A stretch of DNA of 64,000 bases, taken from NCBI GenBank assembly GCA_946546945.1, contig CAMNOU010000002.1:1-64000 (forward strand), read 5' to 3'. The DNA is from an uncultured Lachnospiraceae bacterium. GTDB lineage: Bacteria; Bacillota; Clostridia; Lachnospirales; Lachnospiraceae. The stretch's first letter is position 1; each line of letters begins with the position of its first letter. Below are positions 13,698 to 22,420 of this stretch, piece after piece. The position numbers and the translations under genes were made by a program. The notes under the pieces are model-generated. The model was not told the DNA's origin. It saw nothing but the letters and a program-made list of their open reading frames with translations, and ran no database searches.

Positions 13698-15206
13698 TCA
13701 TTTAAACAGTTTTTTCAGTTCCTGCAGATTCCGTTTGCCGTTGGGCAGAAGCGGCATGGCTTCGAGAGAAATCAGCTTTCGGGGAACCATGAAGGCTGGC
13801 ATGTTTGCCCGGAAATACAGGACGATTTCCTTTGACTTTGCCGTGCCGGTGTAAAAGAGATAAAGCAGGGATTTTTCTTTGTCATACAGAGCGCAGCATT
13901 CAGTTACGCCTTCTACCTGCATGGCTGCGATTTCGATTTCGTCCAGTTCAATGCGGTGTCCCATGTGTTTGATCTGACGGTCTTTGCGGCCGCAGAATTC
14001 CAGGATGCCGTCTTTGCGCATGCGGCCGAGATCTCCGGTGAGATAGATCAGCTCACGGTAGTTCGGGTTCAGGGGATTCTGGATGAATGATTTTTGTGTC
14101 AGTTCCGCTGCCCCATAGTACCCGAGTGCAAGAGCGGGCCCTTTGATGCAGATTTCGCCGGTTTCCCCCTGCGGGGTCTGGGTGTGATCTTCGTTCAGCA
14201 GGAAGACCTGATAATGTTTGTAAGGCACTCCGATGGGAAGAATCGTGTCATCGTTCACTTCTTCACGGACCTCATACCAGGTGCAGGAAGCGGTTGCCTC
14301 GGTGGGACCGTACTGGTTGATCAGTTGTACGCCGGGCAGATGCTGCTGCCACAGCTTCAGATATTTTCCTGCAATCACGGAACCGGAAAAGACGATGTGT
14401 TTGAGATACCGGGGAACGGAAGCATTGTCAAAAGCTCCCAGCTTCGCAGGTGTCTCAAGACCTGCGGCGCTCCAGCACAGGGTGGTTACCTTATATTTGT
14501 TTAACGTATCGAACAGCTGGTTGACCATGGCAAATTCGTTCTTTGGAATGATGACCGTTGCTGCCCCGGTGATGAGCGGAAGATACATGTCGCGGATGGC
14601 CGCGATGTAATCCAGAGGAGACTGATTGCCAAGCACATCCTCTTCATTCAGATGAAGAATCTCATTGAGCCCGTCCAGATAGCACATCAGGGAATAGTGG
14701 CTGGTCAGGACGCCCTTCGGCACTCCGGTGGAACCGGAAGTGAAGATCACATAGAGCGGCGAGAAGCCGGTCAGAGTTTTCTGCGCAGCTGAAAGAAGAG
14801 CATCATCTGCAGGGGTTTCCAGAAGATCTTCCATAATCAGGATTTCTCCCGGAAATGCAAGGGTAGAAGCTTTTTCCAGATGTTCCCGGTCGACCAGAAG
14901 GAACTTTGCATTGATGACCTGCAGGATCTGATTCAGTCTCCGCTCCGGCATGGAGGCATCCATGGGCGCGTAAAAGCAGCCGGCACGCGCAGCGCCAAGA
15001 TAGCAGGCCGGCGTATAGAGGTGGCGTCCGGTCATCACAGCGACCGGATTTCCCGGAGAAAGACGTCTGGCAATCCCGGTTCCGATGGAACGTGTCATTG
15101 CATCCAGATCCTGAAATGAAACAGAGCCGGACGCATCAGTATAAACGGTTTTCTCTTTGTATTTGGCGGATGCCCGATCCAGCCATGATAAGATCGAAGT
15201 TTCCAT
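13698..15206 (-). CDS. stand-alone adenylation (AMP-binding) enzyme, DltA-like
   Basis: 502 aa, a complete ANL-superfamily adenylation domain. A3 loop FTSGSTGVPKG, A5 NQYGPTEATAS, A7 YLTGDLGRM, A8 GRKDRQIKHMGHRIELDEIE and the A10 lysine in LPNGKRNLQEL are all present. Length and order resemble D-alanine carrier-protein ligase and free-standing NRPS A domains. It activates a small acid, probably an amino acid, as the adenylate and hands it to a carrier protein. No DltB, DltC, DltD or carrier gene is adjacent, so it is not a normal dlt operon. The ATG at 15206 has GGGAT upstream; the in-frame ATG at 15260 has no site. Confidence 0.85.
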   Translation of the reverse strand: METSILSWLDRASAKYKEKTVYTDASGSVSFQDLDAMTRSIGTGIARRLSPGNPVAVMTGRHLYTPACYLGAARAGCFYAPMDASMPERRLNQILQVINAKFLLVDREHLEKASTLAFPGEILIMEDLLETPADDALLSAAQKTLTGFSPLYVIFTSGSTGVPKGVLTSHYSLMCYLDGLNEILHLNEEDVLGNQSPLDYIAAIRDMYLPLITGAATVIIPKNEFAMVNQLFDTLNKYKVTTLCWSAAGLETPAKLGAFDNASVPRYLKHIVFSGSVIAGKYLKLWQQHLPGVQLINQYGPTEATASCTWYEVREEVNDDTILPIGVPYKHYQVFLLNEDHTQTPQGETGEICIKGPALALGYYGAAELTQKSFIQNPLNPNYRELIYLTGDLGRMRKDGILEFCGRKDRQIKHMGHRIELDEIEIAAMQVEGVTECCALYDKEKSLLYLFYTGTAKSKEIVLYFRANMPAFMVPRKLISLEAMPLLPNGKRNLQELKKLFK

Positions 15207-15287
15207 ATTGTCATTTATCCCTTTTTTAATAATTTTTGTCTTCTGTATCAGCTCCTGCATGAGAGACAGGAGTTTTGGATAAAGACA

Positions 15288-15340
15288 GAAAAAAGACCTC
15301 CGCGATGTCAGATGTTCAACTGATTTCGGGAGGTCTGTTC
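15288..15340 (-). terminator. terminator after the NlpC/P60 gene
   Basis: On the minus strand CAGACCTCCCG pairs with CGGAGGTCT, followed by TTTTTT. It lies 12 bases beyond the NlpC/P60 stop and separates that gene from the adenylation gene. Confidence 0.8.
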
Positions 15341-15352
15341 TGTCACAGTGTC

Positions 15353-17590
15353 TCAGTGGTTATTGTTATAGTAGCTTCCCACTTTTTCTGCTTTAACGAT
15401 ATTCTGATTCCATTCCGGATGACAGGATGCTGTTCCGGGATTTGCGTGACCGCAGTAATACCAGGAAAGCTGATCTACTACAAATTCTACGATGCATTGG
15501 CCATTGAGGTGTCCCCATTCATTGCAGCCGGCGTCATTCAGGTTCTTGAAATCGCCGATAATGCATGGAATCTTTGTCCCGTCTGCCTGATAGAAATCAA
15601 TGTAGTCGCCGATGTTTCCAAAGGTGGGCGTGCAGGCAATGACATAACGATTGTCAATGACCGCAAAACCTTCGGGATCGAACGCCATCCCTGCGGATTC
15701 GCGCAGCGCATACTGCTGTGATCCCCTGGAGGTGACTTTCTGCCATCCCATAAAGGTGTGTACACTTCCGAGACCTTCCGGTATCTCATAGCGCAGTGCC
15801 TGCTGGTCATCCAGAATCTGTACGGCCCAAACGGCTTTGTCATAATTGACAGTGCCGGAAACAATGCCTGCCTTCTCGTTTTTCGCTTCCACAGTCTTTC
15901 CGTCTCCTGCGTAGAGTACAACATGGTAGACCTGTGTACCGTTTGCGTAGAAGATCAGATCGCCTGGCTGGGCGGATTCAACAGGAATCTTTTTCCCGGC
16001 AAGGGCCTGTTCGGAGGAAGTACGCGGAAGGGAATAGCCATACTGCGCAAATATGCTCTGTACGAAACCGGAGCAGTCGGCACCGTTTACAAGGCTTGTG
16101 CCTCCCCAGATATAAGGGTTGCCGATAAACTGTGAAGCATATGCAACCAGTTCGCGGCGGTCAGCGCCGTAAGGTGTGCCGGATTTTACAGAAGTAATGG
16201 TATAATATAATGCGTTGTTTTCTTTCGGCTCAATTTTTTCCGTGGCAAGTGCAAAGGAATTTTCCCCCTTTGCCTCGACAGCGGCTTTCGCAGCATCGCC
16301 GACAGTCAGGTCTGATGCGGATACGAAACCGCGCACATCGCCGGATTCAACATAAATCCATTCACTGTCTTTGTCAGCAATAAGATAGCAGAGACCGCCT
16401 TCTTTCAAAGTACCAACGATGCGGCCGGCATTGTCCGCACTTTCACGGATGTTGACTGCAGTTGCCGCGATGGCGTAATCTTTCTCTACCACGGTCTGAT
16501 AAACAGTTGCGCGAAGCCAGGAGAATGCTCCGTTTTCTTCCGGCGCAATCAGTTCCTCTGCCATGGAGGTCACGTCTTCTACCGAAATCGTATTCTCGGT
16601 GGTTGCTGCGATATTGGCAGCTCTTTCTTCCAGCGCCCGGATCTGAATCTGGGCGATGTCGCCCCGGTATACATTATTCTGTTTGATAAATCCACGCACA
16701 GAGCCGGATTCTACATAAAGCCAGTCATCTTCTTCATCGGAAAGAACATAGCACAGACCGTCCTTTGCAAGCGTTCCGACTGCACGCGCGTCATCGCTGC
16801 GGTCTTCCAGAATGCGGATGTCATCTTTGGCAAACGCCGGATCCTGTGCAACCGTCCAGAAACGGAAATCCTCAATGATCACAGGGGAAGGAACCGTCAT
16901 GCCGCTGGCAATCCACTGCGCAATCTCGGCGGGAGAAGCAGGAGCAGCAGCTGCTGCTGCGTCAGCCATTCCGGAATCCGCTGTGTCAGCCGGCTCATTT
17001 GCAGGAGCAGCTTCTGTCTCTGCTTCCGCTGCCGAAACTGCCTCGGGATCTTTTTCTGTCTCTGTTTCCGGGACAGCTTCAGGATCTGCCTGCGGATCTG
17101 TTTCGGGATCTGCTTCCGGATCCGTTTCGGGATCTGCCTGCGGGTCCGTTTCGGGATCTGCCTGCGGGTCCGTTTCGGGATCTGCCTGCGGATCCGTTTC
17201 GGGATCTGCCTGCGGATCTGTTTCGGGATCTGCCTGCGGATCTGCTTCGGGATTTGTTTCCGGGGTCTCACCGGAATCGGATCCCTGTGCCGGAGCTTCT
17301 TCCTGAGGGGTTGATTCGTCTGTTGCTGTATCTGTGTTTACCTGTTCCGGAGCATCCGGTGTGCCGGGGGCTTCCGGTGACGCAGCTGTTTCCACTGCGG
17401 CCGGTTCCGGTGCCGGAGCTTCTTCGGGAACCTGTGTCTCTTCTTTGGGAAGATCTGTCTCCGCAGATGCCGCGGCGACAAGCAGGCTGCCGGATGGAGC
17501 GCTGTCTGCAAGCAGGCCGAGCGGGACAGCCGCGGCTACGCCGGCAATGACAGCACCAGTCAGAAATTTCTTTAAGACCTTATACTTCAT
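15353..17590 (-). CDS. secreted NlpC/P60 cell-wall hydrolase with SH3b domains and Asp-Pro repeats
   Basis: 745 aa. N-terminal signal peptide (MKYKVLKKFLTGAVIAGVAA) is followed by a long Pro/Glu/Ala/Asp-rich linker (about 45-220) containing DPETDPQA repeats. Then come two bacterial SH3 domains (about 240-320 and 370-440; each with VGTLxxxGLCY and WxYVESGxVRGF) and an NlpC/P60 peptidase with Cys506 (GADCSGF) and His556 (YHVVLYAG). A C-terminal domain of about 130 residues (TFMGWQKV..) I do not recognise. Predicted gamma-D-Glu-diamino-acid endopeptidase acting on peptidoglycan outside the cell. Start at 17590 is set by AAGAAGAGG; a TTG at 17614 is in frame. Confidence 0.92.
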   Translation of the reverse strand: MKYKVLKKFLTGAVIAGVAAAVPLGLLADSAPSGSLLVAAASAETDLPKEETQVPEEAPAPEPAAVETAASPEAPGTPDAPEQVNTDTATDESTPQEEAPAQGSDSGETPETNPEADPQADPETDPQADPETDPQADPETDPQADPETDPQADPETDPEADPETDPQADPEAVPETETEKDPEAVSAAEAETEAAPANEPADTADSGMADAAAAAAPASPAEIAQWIASGMTVPSPVIIEDFRFWTVAQDPAFAKDDIRILEDRSDDARAVGTLAKDGLCYVLSDEEDDWLYVESGSVRGFIKQNNVYRGDIAQIQIRALEERAANIAATTENTISVEDVTSMAEELIAPEENGAFSWLRATVYQTVVEKDYAIAATAVNIRESADNAGRIVGTLKEGGLCYLIADKDSEWIYVESGDVRGFVSASDLTVGDAAKAAVEAKGENSFALATEKIEPKENNALYYTITSVKSGTPYGADRRELVAYASQFIGNPYIWGGTSLVNGADCSGFVQSIFAQYGYSLPRTSSEQALAGKKIPVESAQPGDLIFYANGTQVYHVVLYAGDGKTVEAKNEKAGIVSGTVNYDKAVWAVQILDDQQALRYEIPEGLGSVHTFMGWQKVTSRGSQQYALRESAGMAFDPEGFAVIDNRYVIACTPTFGNIGDYIDFYQADGTKIPCIIGDFKNLNDAGCNEWGHLNGQCIVEFVVDQLSWYYCGHANPGTASCHPEWNQNIVKAEKVGSYYNNNH
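17082..17254. repeat. 24-bp tandem repeat inside the NlpC/P60 gene
   Basis: About seven copies of a 24-bp unit (plus-strand core GGATCTGCCTGCGG[A/G]TC) encode DPETDPQA on the minus strand. The copies differ at a few third positions and by E/Q changes. Such arrays change length by slippage or recombination and serve as wall-spanning linkers. Confidence 0.9.
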
Positions 17591-17652
17591 GAATATGAAC
17601 CTCTTCTTTCTCAATCAGTACGGAATAAAAACCGCAAAGTGTCTTATTGTTG

Positions 17653-17661
17653 ATTATAGCA
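17653..17661 (-). promoter_or_regulatory. extended -10 promoter of the NlpC/P60 gene
   Basis: On the minus strand TGCTATAAT, an extended -10 (TGnTATAAT), with no clear -35. It lies 63 bases before the start codon. Confidence 0.5.
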
Positions 17662-17729
17662 CTTTTTACCATCTGAAATGTGAACAAAATATGAATATTC
17701 TTTTATATTTTCCGAATGGTGCTTCCTGT

Positions 17730-19865
17730 TTACTGCTTCCCGTCCAGATAAAACACCGAATGTTCCCGGCCGGTCTTGTCCAGAAGTGCATTATATTCAA
17801 TGCAGTTATACTGGTTGAGCAGGTCTTCGTAGGGGGTGTCATCCGAAGAAGCATAATAGGTTCCTTCTGCATCTATGTGGCCAACCGTATCAATGACCGG
17901 CAGGGTCTGATAGACGGAGGCCAGATATTTGTTATAGTCGGTCATCGGAAGACCGGCGGTCTGCAGCAGCAGCGTGGACAGATAGTTTGCGCTGATCGTA
18001 TCCACTTCTGCTTCCGGGATGTCGTAGTTTGCCCAGATCAGGAAGGGGGTCTTGTAGCGCATCTGTTCCTGTTCGGTGGTCAGGTCATCCAGGCTGCTCC
18101 CCAGCAGTTCTTCGAAAAATTCATTTTCCAGTGAGGGCAGATGGTCTCCGAACATGCAGATGATGGTCGGCTCCTCAACTTCGCTGAAATAACTGATCAG
18201 GTTTTTGAAAGCCAGATCTGATTCTTTTACCAGAGACAGATAGCGGTTGGCCTTCGGGTAGATCCCGGTCATATTCAGAGCCTGGATCTGCTGATAGAAA
18301 TTGCGGTAGGATACGGCATAACCGCCGTGATTCTGCATCGTTACATTGAAAACGAAGAACGGTTTTGAGGGATCGCGGTTTTCATACATGTCTTCGACCA
18401 TCTGAAAATCGTAATCATCACTGACAAACCGCCGCAGGAGCATATTTCTGTCAGGATACCGCTCCTTTAAGAGATCCTCATATTCGTTTACATCGTTGTT
18501 TTCAATATACGTATCCAGTATATCATGGTCAATAAAGTCTTCAATGCTGACATAGTCCTCAAAACCAATCAGAGGATAAACATTTTCCCGGTTCCATCCG
18601 GCTCCGTAATAGGGGTGAAAGGCTGTTGCGGAATAGCCGAGGTGTTTTAATGTGGAAACGATGGACGGGATCTCCCGTTTGATGTAGGACTGGTATACGT
18701 TGCATCCGGCCGGAAGGAAAGAAATACTGTTCCCTGAAAGAGCCTCGAATTCACTGTTGCTCGTCCCGGCTCCGAATACAGGCATGGACAGATATCCTTT
18801 AATCGTATTTTCCTTCAGGCTGCGCATGAAGGGCATATAATCCTCGTTGGTTTCCAGGTCGCCCAGGAGACCGAGATCTGCCAGAGATTCATTCATGATA
18901 TATATGATGTTCGGGCGTTTTCCGTCTGCGGAGGGCGTATAGTCGTTGTTTCCGGTCAGCAGGTTCACGGAAGTATCGCCGTCAGGATCCACACCGTTTT
19001 CCTGCAGCGCCGAGTCAATGGATGCACGGATTGCATCAGCCTCATATCCGGAGGGCTTGCGCACGATCAGATATTTTGTATTCAGGCAGAAATTGAAAAA
19101 GGAACCTGTATTGTGATATCCTCTGGCCTGATTCCAGAAATCGGGTTTAAATCCGTTGTTTGTAGTAAGGTCTGTCATAAAGAACAGAGAGAGCACAACG
19201 GCCAGATAGCCGGCGGTAAACACTTTGACAAGAATTTTGTTTTTCAGTGTCTTCGGCTGCATGCTTACGCTTTTTTTGTTGTAGAGATAAGTCAGGAAGA
19301 ACACCAGTGATCCCAGAATAATAAAGCAGCTCAGCTCATATGTGTAGCCGTCGGAAACACTCAATCCGGTTTTCGCGCTCAGAAAATCCATGGGAACCAG
19401 AGGAGATCCGCGGAAAGCCTCCACAAAATAGTTCAGGAGCGACCATACATAGAGAGATATATTGATGATCAGACCTGTCATATGATATCTGCCTGTGATC
19501 AAATAAAAAATCAGGAAGAATACCAGATAGATCATATAGTTTGCGACAAAAGTGCTGACAGAATAGTTCCACACAAAATTCCCGTTGAAACACTCCACCA
19601 TCTGGATCGTAAGGATCGGTTCCAGGAAAAAATGGAGCGTGTTTGCCAGCATTTTGTATTTTTCGTCGACGGACGGCTTGATGAGGATCAGGAGTCCTGC
19701 GCCGATCCCGCCGGCCAGGGACGCGATAAAAAGTGCCTGCCCGTGTGCCAGCTCCAGCGCGGGATCCAGATACAGGCTGCGGTTTGCGATTATAAATATT
19801 AGGATAAAAACAGTAACGGCAAGAGCCAGAATACGTGTTTTCTTTCCTGCAAGCTCAAAGTGCAT
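17730..19865 (-). CDS. LtaS-like sulfatase-fold phosphoglycerol transferase
   Basis: 711 aa. Five or more membrane helices in residues 1-210, then an extracellular alkaline-phosphatase-superfamily domain. Metal ligand Glu326 (IYIMNESLADL), nucleophile Thr368 in GAGTSNSEF and the later motif MFGDHLPS match the lipoteichoic acid synthase family. It likely moves glycerol phosphate or a similar head group from a lipid to a wall polymer or glycolipid. RBS GAGGAGG precedes the ATG. It is followed on the same strand by the NlpC/P60 and adenylation genes, an envelope-directed group. Confidence 0.92.
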   Translation of the reverse strand: MHFELAGKKTRILALAVTVFILIFIIANRSLYLDPALELAHGQALFIASLAGGIGAGLLILIKPSVDEKYKMLANTLHFFLEPILTIQMVECFNGNFVWNYSVSTFVANYMIYLVFFLIFYLITGRYHMTGLIINISLYVWSLLNYFVEAFRGSPLVPMDFLSAKTGLSVSDGYTYELSCFIILGSLVFFLTYLYNKKSVSMQPKTLKNKILVKVFTAGYLAVVLSLFFMTDLTTNNGFKPDFWNQARGYHNTGSFFNFCLNTKYLIVRKPSGYEADAIRASIDSALQENGVDPDGDTSVNLLTGNNDYTPSADGKRPNIIYIMNESLADLGLLGDLETNEDYMPFMRSLKENTIKGYLSMPVFGAGTSNSEFEALSGNSISFLPAGCNVYQSYIKREIPSIVSTLKHLGYSATAFHPYYGAGWNRENVYPLIGFEDYVSIEDFIDHDILDTYIENNDVNEYEDLLKERYPDRNMLLRRFVSDDYDFQMVEDMYENRDPSKPFFVFNVTMQNHGGYAVSYRNFYQQIQALNMTGIYPKANRYLSLVKESDLAFKNLISYFSEVEEPTIICMFGDHLPSLENEFFEELLGSSLDDLTTEQEQMRYKTPFLIWANYDIPEAEVDTISANYLSTLLLQTAGLPMTDYNKYLASVYQTLPVIDTVGHIDAEGTYYASSDDTPYEDLLNQYNCIEYNALLDKTGREHSVFYLDGKQ

Positions 19866-19957
19866 TGAAAACCTCCTCGGTAGTCAGAAAAAAGTGCGAA
19901 AAGTCACTGATAAACGATTTTTCCAGTGAAAGTTGTCTTCGGATAAAGTCTTTCTAT

Positions 19958-19986
19958 ATTAAATATCAGAGAGAATCATCTGTCAA
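19958..19986 (-). promoter_or_regulatory. promoter of the LtaS-like gene
   Basis: Minus strand: perfect TTGACA (19986-19981), 17-base spacer, TTTAAT (19963-19958). About 90 bases of leader precede the ATG. Confidence 0.7.
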
Positions 19987-20116
19987 CAACATTTTTTAGA
20001 AAAGGTGATTTCGTTTCGGAGAAATTTGCTATATAATAAGGTAAATATCAGGAGGGAGAGGACTCCCGCTTCCAATGCGCAGCGCAAAAAGCAGGCGAAA
20101 CAATGAGGAGGAGAAC

Positions 20117-20836
20117 ATGAACGCAATCGAACAGCTGAAACAGTGGGTAAAAGAATCGGATAATATTGTATTTTTCGGAGGCGCCGGCGTTTCCACAGAG
20201 AGCGGGATCCCGGATTTCAGAAGTGTAGACGGTCTTTACAGCCAGAAGTATGATTATCCTCCGGAAACGATTCTGAGTCATACCTTTTACATGGAGCACC
20301 CGGAAGAATTTTTCCGTTTTTACAGGGACAAGATGCTGGCCCTGGATGCTAAGCCCAATGCGGCGCATTTGAAGCTGGCAGAGCTGGAGGCGGCCGGGAA
20401 AGTGAAAGCAGTTGTGACGCAGAACATAGACGGGCTGCATCAGGCGGCGGGCAGCAAAAAGGTGCTGGAACTGCACGGAAGCGTGCACCGCAACTATTGC
20501 CGGAAGTGCGGCAAGCTCTATGACGCGCGCCAGGTTCTGGAGATGGAGGGTGTCCCCCGCTGTACATGCGGCGGCCAGATCAAGCCGGACGTGGTTCTTT
20601 ATGAGGAAGGGCTGGATTCCGCGACGATTCAGGAATCCATCCGAGTGATCAGTGAGGCGGATGTGCTGATTGTCGGCGGGACCAGTCTCGTGGTTTATCC
20701 GGCGGCCGGTCTGATTGATTATTACCGGAAGGACAAACTGGTGCTGATCAATAAGTCCGCGACACCTGTGGACAGACGGGCGAATCTGCTGATCCAGGAT
20801 TCTATCGGTCAGGTCTTTTCGCAGCTGGAAGCATAG
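20117..20836 (+). CDS. cobB: NAD-dependent protein deacylase (sirtuin)
   Basis: 239 aa. Removes acyl groups from lysines using NAD+. Rossmann motif GAGVSTESGIPDFRS, NAD/acyl site TQNIDGLHQ, catalytic His120 in LELHGS, and a zinc site made by Cys128, Cys131, Cys149 and Cys151. All key residues are present. Start set at 20117 by GAGGAGG; an in-frame ATG at 20075 lacks a site. TATAAT at 20032 may be its -10. Followed after 10 bases by the DUF951 gene. Confidence 0.95.
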   Translation: MNAIEQLKQWVKESDNIVFFGGAGVSTESGIPDFRSVDGLYSQKYDYPPETILSHTFYMEHPEEFFRFYRDKMLALDAKPNAAHLKLAELEAAGKVKAVVTQNIDGLHQAAGSKKVLELHGSVHRNYCRKCGKLYDARQVLEMEGVPRCTCGGQIKPDVVLYEEGLDSATIQESIRVISEADVLIVGGTSLVVYPAAGLIDYYRKDKLVLINKSATPVDRRANLLIQDSIGQVFSQLEA

Positions 20837-20846
20837 AGGAGGAGAT

Positions 20847-21038
20847 ATGTCGTTACAGTATGAAGTGGGGGATATCGTAAGGATGAAGAAAAATCATCCC
20901 TGCGGAAGCCCGGAGTGGGAGATCCTGCGCGTGGGCGCGGATTTCCGCCTGAAGTGTACCGGATGCGGCCATCAGGTCATGATGCCGCGGAGGCTTGTGG
21001 AAAAAAGTACGAAAAGCCTGAAGAAACCACTTGCCTGA
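20847..21038 (+). CDS. DUF951 family protein
   Basis: 63 aa. The pattern KKNHPCGSPEWEILRVGADF followed by KCTGCGHQVMMPR is the whole of DUF951, a small Firmicute protein usually found just before rpsF. Cys residues of CTGCG may bind a metal. Role unknown. RBS GAGGAGG; probably cotranscribed with the sirtuin gene. The -35 of the rpsF promoter overlaps its last codons. Confidence 0.93.
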   Translation: MSLQYEVGDIVRMKKNHPCGSPEWEILRVGADFRLKCTGCGHQVMMPRRLVEKSTKSLKKPLA

Positions 21039-21059
21039 AATGAAAAAATGTGTTATTAT
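21031..21059 (+). promoter_or_regulatory. promoter of rpsF-ssb-rpsR
   Basis: TTGCCT (21031-21036), 17-base spacer, TATTAT (21054-21059). It gives a leader of about 70 bases before rpsF. Confidence 0.7.
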
Positions 21060-21082
21060 CATTATTCGTGATACACAAAAAT

Positions 21083-21110
21083 CCTTGCTCTCCGGATCAG
21101 GAGGGCCAAC
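21083..21110 (+). promoter_or_regulatory. possible S6:S18 autoregulatory leader hairpin
   Basis: CTCTCC (21088-21093) pairs with GGAGGG (21100-21105) around GGATCA, with a CCG nearby, in the rpsF leader. In many bacteria S6:S18 binds a CCG-containing hairpin here to repress its own operon. Placement and the CCG fit; the full consensus was not checked. Confidence 0.4.
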
Positions 21111-21134
21111 AGACCAAAAGGAGGTAAAACCAGC

Positions 21135-21425
21135 ATGAACAAATATGAATTAGCATTGATTGTGAGTGCCAAGATCGAAGATGACGCCAGAACAGCCGTT
21201 GTTGATAGAGCGAAAGACTATATCACACGTCTTGGCGGAACTGTGACAGAAGTCGAGGATTGGGGTAAGAAGAAACTTGCTTACGATATCCAGAAAATGA
21301 GTGAAGGCTTCTATTACTTCATCCAGTTCGATGCTGCAGCAACAGTTCCTGCAGAATTGGAACAGAACGTTCGCATCATGGACAACGTGCTTAGATTCCT
21401 GATTGTCAGAAAAGATGAGGCATAA
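21135..21425 (+). CDS. rpsF: 30S ribosomal protein S6
   Basis: 96 aa, normal length. MNKYELALIVSAKIEDD start, GGTVTEVEDWGKKKLAYDI and the terminal VLRFLIVR are diagnostic. It forms a pair with S18 on the 30S platform. Ribosome site AAAGGAGG. First gene of rpsF-ssb-rpsR. Confidence 0.97.
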   Translation: MNKYELALIVSAKIEDDARTAVVDRAKDYITRLGGTVTEVEDWGKKKLAYDIQKMSEGFYYFIQFDAAATVPAELEQNVRIMDNVLRFLIVRKDEA

Positions 21426-21439
21426 GAAAAGAGGTTTCT

Positions 21440-21901
21440 ATGAACAGAGTGATTTTAATGGGACGTTTGACAAGAGATCCTGAAATCCGCTATTCCCAGA
21501 ACGATCAGTCGATGGCCATCGCGAGATATACGCTCGCTGTTGACCGCAGAGGACGCAGGGATGGCAATGATGGTCAGCAGACTGCTGATTTTATCAGCTG
21601 TACCGCTTTCAGGCAGCAGGCAGAGTTCGCGGAGAAGTATCTGCGCAAGGGGATGAAGATCGCCGTTGTCGGCAGGATTCAGACCGGCAGTTATACCAAC
21701 CGTGACGGACAGCGTGTCTACACGACAGATGTGATCGTGGATGAGCATGAGTTCTGCGAGAGCAGAGCTGCCAGCGAGCAGAATGCGGCGAATTTTGCGC
21801 CGGCAAACAACGGTAACAGCAGGCCATCACCTGACAATGCAGTCGGCGACGGATTCATGAATATCCCGGACGGCATTGATGAGGAGTTACCATTTAATTA
21901 A
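21440..21901 (+). CDS. ssb: single-stranded DNA-binding protein
   Basis: 153 aa. N-terminal OB fold ([58 protein letters not shown]), a flexible Asn/Ser-rich linker and an acidic tip ending EELPFN, the partner-binding tail. Coats single-stranded DNA in replication and repair. Standard position between rpsF and rpsR. Confidence 0.97.
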   Translation: MNRVILMGRLTRDPEIRYSQNDQSMAIARYTLAVDRRGRRDGNDGQQTADFISCTAFRQQAEFAEKYLRKGMKIAVVGRIQTGSYTNRDGQRVYTTDVIVDEHEFCESRAASEQNAANFAPANNGNSRPSPDNAVGDGFMNIPDGIDEELPFN

Positions 21902-21918
21902 CAGGAGGTAAAACAATC

Positions 21919-22179
21919 ATGGCTTACAATAAAGATGGAAAAAGCGATTCTCCGATGAAGAGAAGAGGCGGCCGCAGAAGAAAAAAAGTATGTGTATTTT
22001 GCGGCAAGGATAACGTCATTGATTACAAGGACGTTAATAAATTAAAAAGATATATTTCTGAAAGAGGAAAAATTCTTCCGAGAAGAATTACCGGGAACTG
22101 CGCAAAGCATCAGCGTGCGATCACCGTTGCGATCAAGAGAGCGCGTCACGTTGCTTTAATGCCGTATGTTCAGGACTAA
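21919..22179 (+). CDS. rpsR: 30S ribosomal protein S18
   Basis: 86 aa with the typical basic N-terminal tail, [35 protein letters not shown] and CAKHQR. It retains the Cys pair of the zinc-type C+ form (CVFC). Last gene of the operon. Confidence 0.97.
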   Translation: MAYNKDGKSDSPMKRRGGRRRKKVCVFCGKDNVIDYKDVNKLKRYISERGKILPRRITGNCAKHQRAITVAIKRARHVALMPYVQD

Positions 22180-22210
22180 TGACAGGTCAGTGATTTTTGA
22201 TTGACGAAAC

Positions 22211-22258
22211 AAGGCACTTTCCGGACGATGGAACGTTTGGGAAGTGCCTTATGTTTTT
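22211..22258 (+). terminator. terminator after rpsR
   Basis: AAGGCACTTTCC (22211-22222) pairs with GGGAAGTGCCTT (22239-22250, one mismatch or G-T pair), followed by ATGTTTTT. Confidence 0.75.
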
Positions 22259-22420
22259 CAGATGGTTAGTCAAGTATAATCAAAACTGTAAAATCTCTTT
22301 TGTTTTTGCGGTATATGTGATATACTGTTTGGTAAGTGGCTCTTTTTGGTGATAAAAAGAGTCAATTTATAGTGAGAGGAACAGCGTACGCAACGGGCGC
22401 TCATACAAGGGCTATTTGAT

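Noticed and set aside
16812-17306. Ser/Gly/Ala-rich open frame opposite the DPETDPQA array
   Set aside because: Low-complexity shadow caused by the 24-bp repeat.
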